Below are positions 7,596 to 9,538 of a stretch of DNA of 9,538 nt, one piece after another. The stretch covers positions 1 through 9,538 of the forward strand of contig JAQVQJ010000039.1 in NCBI GenBank assembly GCA_028701635.1. Reading direction: 5' to 3'. The notes beneath the pieces were generated by a model. The model was given only the letters and a program-made list of their open reading frames with translations. It had not been told where the DNA came from and ran no database searches. Each line of letters begins with the position of its first letter. Within the stretch, counting starts at the first letter, position 1. The DNA is from Clostridia bacterium (GTDB taxonomy: Bacteria > Bacillota_A > Clostridia > Christensenellales > UBA1242). Position numbers and translations under genes: made by a program.

Positions 7596-9538
7596 ATGAA
7601 AAAATATTTTGCTATGAATATTGATGAGTGTTTGACTGATGTTAATTCTGCTCAAACTGGATTATCAAAAACTGAGGCTGAAAGCAGATCATTTATTAAT
7701 GGAAAAAATATAATTGAAAGTGGTAAAAAGAAAAATGTCTTTTTAATTTTTTTAAGACAATTTTTAAATGTTATGATTTTATTATTAATTGCGGCAGGAA
7801 TTATATCAACTGTTTTTGCGATAGTTAATAACTCAATGGCAGAGCTTATTGACTCAATAGTTATATTTGCTATCGTTTTGATAAATTCATTTTTAGGCTT
7901 TATTCAAGAATTAAAGGCTGACATATCATTACAAAATCTTAAAAAAATTACAATTAAAGAAGTCAAAGTAATTAGAGATGGCGTGATTTCTAAAATTGGC
8001 AGTCGTGATTTAGTAGTAGGAGATGTTATTTTTCTGGAAGCCGGAGATATAGTTCCAGCTGATTTAAGGGTAGTTGAGAGTATACATTTAAAGTGTGATG
8101 AAGCCTCATTAACAGGTGAAAGTGCGGGGGTTGAAAAAAACACAGAAAAACTTTCTGAAAAAGTTTCTTTGATTGATAGAACTAATATGCTTTATAGCGG
8201 AACAAATGTAACGAATGGTAGAGGTTACGGATTAGTTGTGGCGATAGGTATGGAAACAGAAATGGGCAAGATTGCTCAAATGTTGAAAGATCAAAAGGAA
8301 GACCCTACGCCAATTCAAAAGAATTTAAAATCACTAGGTGTGTTTTTAACTATAATAGTTCTTATAATTGCTTCGATTATGTTTGTTTTAGAAGCTGTTC
8401 AACCGGGGGCAAATTTTATAAATGCCATAATGATTGCGGTGGCAGTAGCAGTAGCTGCAATCCCTGAAAGTTTGCCGGCAGTAGTAACGATTATAATGTC
8501 AGTCGGTGTAAGTAGACTAGTTAAGAAAAAAGCCATAGTTAAAAAATTAAATGCGATTGAAACGTTGGGTTGTTGCGAGGTTATTTGCTCCGATAAAACG
8601 GGGACGTTGACGGAAAATAAAATGGCAGTCAAAGGAATTTATGATAACAATGAGATTATCTATAAAATTGATAATCTTACTGAAACAATAACAAACTCAT
8701 TATCAATTCAATTTTCTTTAAAGGTTATGGCACTATGTAACACCTGTGCTGTCCAAAAGGATTTAACTTTTGGAGATCCAACTGAAGTTGCACTGTGTAG
8801 TTTTGCATATATGAACGGCTATCAAAAGGGCAATCTTAAAGAGGAATATAAATTAATAGATGAAATTGCTTTTGACTCTAATAGAAAGTTGATGACAACT
8901 ATTCATCAAGCTGGAGATAGTAGACTTATTTTAACCAAAGGCGGGATAGATGAAGTATTAAATAGCTGTAAAACAATTTTAATTAATGGAAATATGACTG
9001 AGTTAAGCGAAAGAATAAAAGAAAATGTTTTAAACAATGCGAAAAAAATGGCTAGAAAAGCGTTAAGAATTCTTGGCTTTGCAATAGGTAAAGATGAACA
9101 GATAGAAAAAGATATGACTTTTGTTGGGTTTGCAGGAATGATAGACCCCCCAAGGAAAGAGGCGTTTGCGGCAGTAGATTCTTGCTTTAAAGCTGGTATG
9201 ATTCCAATTATGATAACAGGAGATCATAAAGATACTGCTTTCGAAATTGCTAAACAATTAGGAATAGCAAAAAATAAAAACGAGGTTATATCAGGGGCAG
9301 AATTGGATAAAATGTCCGAATCTGAATATTTGAGGAAAATATACAAAATAAAGGTATATGCCAGGGTAACGCCAGAAAACAAAGTAAGGATTGTTAATGC
9401 TTTTAGAAAATTAGGAAAAGTTGTTGCTATGACTGGAGATGGTGTAAATGATGCCCCTTCAATTAAAGCAGCGAATATAGGCATAGGAATGGGAATTACG
9501 GGGACAGATATTTCCAAAGATGCAGCGGATATAATTGT
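7596..9538 (+). CDS. P2A-type (SERCA-like) cation-transporting P-type ATPase, probably calcium; C-terminus beyond window
   Basis: This ATP-driven membrane pump most likely exports Ca2+. The visible 647 residues carry, in order: a cation-ATPase N-terminal domain (YFAMNIDECLTD, GLSKTEAESR); helices near 57-76 and 85-105; the actuator domain with TGES at 173-176; helices near 246-270 and 276-310 with VAAIPESLP, whose E291 matches the SERCA site II Glu309; phosphorylation motif SDKTGTLT with catalytic D333; nucleotide-binding FDSNRKLM (426-433) and KGG (448-450); DPPR (517-520); TGD (541-543); and TGDGVNDAPS (613-622). Related pumps are about 850-900 residues, so roughly a quarter to a third is missing, including the helices with the other metal ligands. 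The start is ATG 7596, which lacks a Shine-Dalgarno; ATG 7614 also lacks one. There is no other in-frame start before the TAA at 7530. The ABC operon is divergent and a functional link is not evident. A Na+/K+-type or Mn2+ specificity cannot be excluded. Confidence 0.93.
   Translation, partial: MKKYFAMNIDECLTDVNSAQTGLSKTEAESRSFINGKNIIESGKKKNVFLIFLRQFLNVMILLLIAAGIISTVFAIVNNSMAELIDSIVIFAIVLINSFLGFIQELKADISLQNLKKITIKEVKVIRDGVISKIGSRDLVVGDVIFLEAGDIVPADLRVVESIHLKCDEASLTGESAGVEKNTEKLSEKVSLIDRTNMLYSGTNVTNGRGYGLVVAIGMETEMGKIAQMLKDQKEDPTPIQKNLKSLGVFLTIIVLIIASIMFVLEAVQPGANFINAIMIAVAVAVAAIPESLPAVVTIIMSVGVSRLVKKKAIVKKLNAIETLGCCEVICSDKTGTLTENKMAVKGIYDNNEIIYKIDNLTETITNSLSIQFSLKVMALCNTCAVQKDLTFGDPTEVALCSFAYMNGYQKGNLKEEYKLIDEIAFDSNRKLMTTIHQAGDSRLILTKGGIDEVLNSCKTILINGNMTELSERIKENVLNNAKKMARKALRILGFAIGKDEQIEKDMTFVGFAGMIDPPRKEAFAAVDSCFKAGMIPIMITGDHKDTAFEIAKQLGIAKNKNEVISGAELDKMSESEYLRKIYKIKVYARVTPENKVRIVNAFRKLGKVVAMTGDGVNDAPSIKAANIGIGMGITGTDISKDAADII

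Noticed and set aside
7904..8143. Minus-strand open frame of 79 codons
   Set aside because: It is antisense to the actuator domain of the P-type ATPase, whose motifs are intact in the plus frame.
8399..8632. Minus-strand open frame of 77 codons
   Set aside because: It is antisense to the PESLP and SDKTGTLT region of the P-type ATPase.
9063..9517. Two overlapping minus-strand open frames (9063-9257 and 9224-9517)
   Set aside because: Both are antisense to the conserved TGD and TGDGVNDAPS region of the P-type ATPase and have no independent support.

Overview
The window comes from an AT-rich, low-GC bacterium. It uses the standard genetic code: every Trp in the reading frames is TGG, and no in-frame TGA is needed. 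Good Shine-Dalgarno sequences, a sigma-A-type promoter and Ig-like repeat surface proteins suggest a low-GC Bacillota or a relative, possibly an uncultured gut lineage. I cannot name the organism. The visible part is a divergent arrangement of two transcription units around a 193-bp intergenic region. No RNA genes, mobile elements or CRISPR arrays were seen.

Minus strand, in transcription order: an ABC transporter ATPase (7402 to 6551), a twelve-helix ABC-2-type permease (6546 to 4930) and a giant secreted or membrane-anchored protein that starts at 4921 and runs off the left edge still open. The gaps are only 4 and 8 bp, and each downstream Shine-Dalgarno lies within or next to the end of the preceding gene. 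The three genes therefore look like one operon, served by a near-consensus promoter (TTGACA, 17 bp, TAAACT) at 7431-7459.

The giant protein, at least 1640 residues and truncated by the window, is the most striking element. Read by hand, it is a chain of about 18 diverged bacterial Ig-like (BIG2-type) domains. From about residue 250 onward these alternate in two types, giving a two-domain super-repeat of about 181 residues (about 542 bp) seen roughly eight times. The repeats are diverged at DNA level, so this is an old array rather than a recent expansion.

Plus strand: from 7596 to beyond the right edge lies a P2A-type (SERCA-like) cation-transporting P-type ATPase, most likely a calcium pump. 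Its actuator, phosphorylation and nucleotide-binding motifs are all present, but the second half of its membrane domain is cut off. Its start has no Shine-Dalgarno, and the best promoter places transcription initiation almost at the ATG, so a leaderless message is possible.

How the parts work together is inference. The ABC exporter and the giant Ig-like protein are probably co-expressed and may act together at the cell surface. The divergent cation pump shares only the promoter region.
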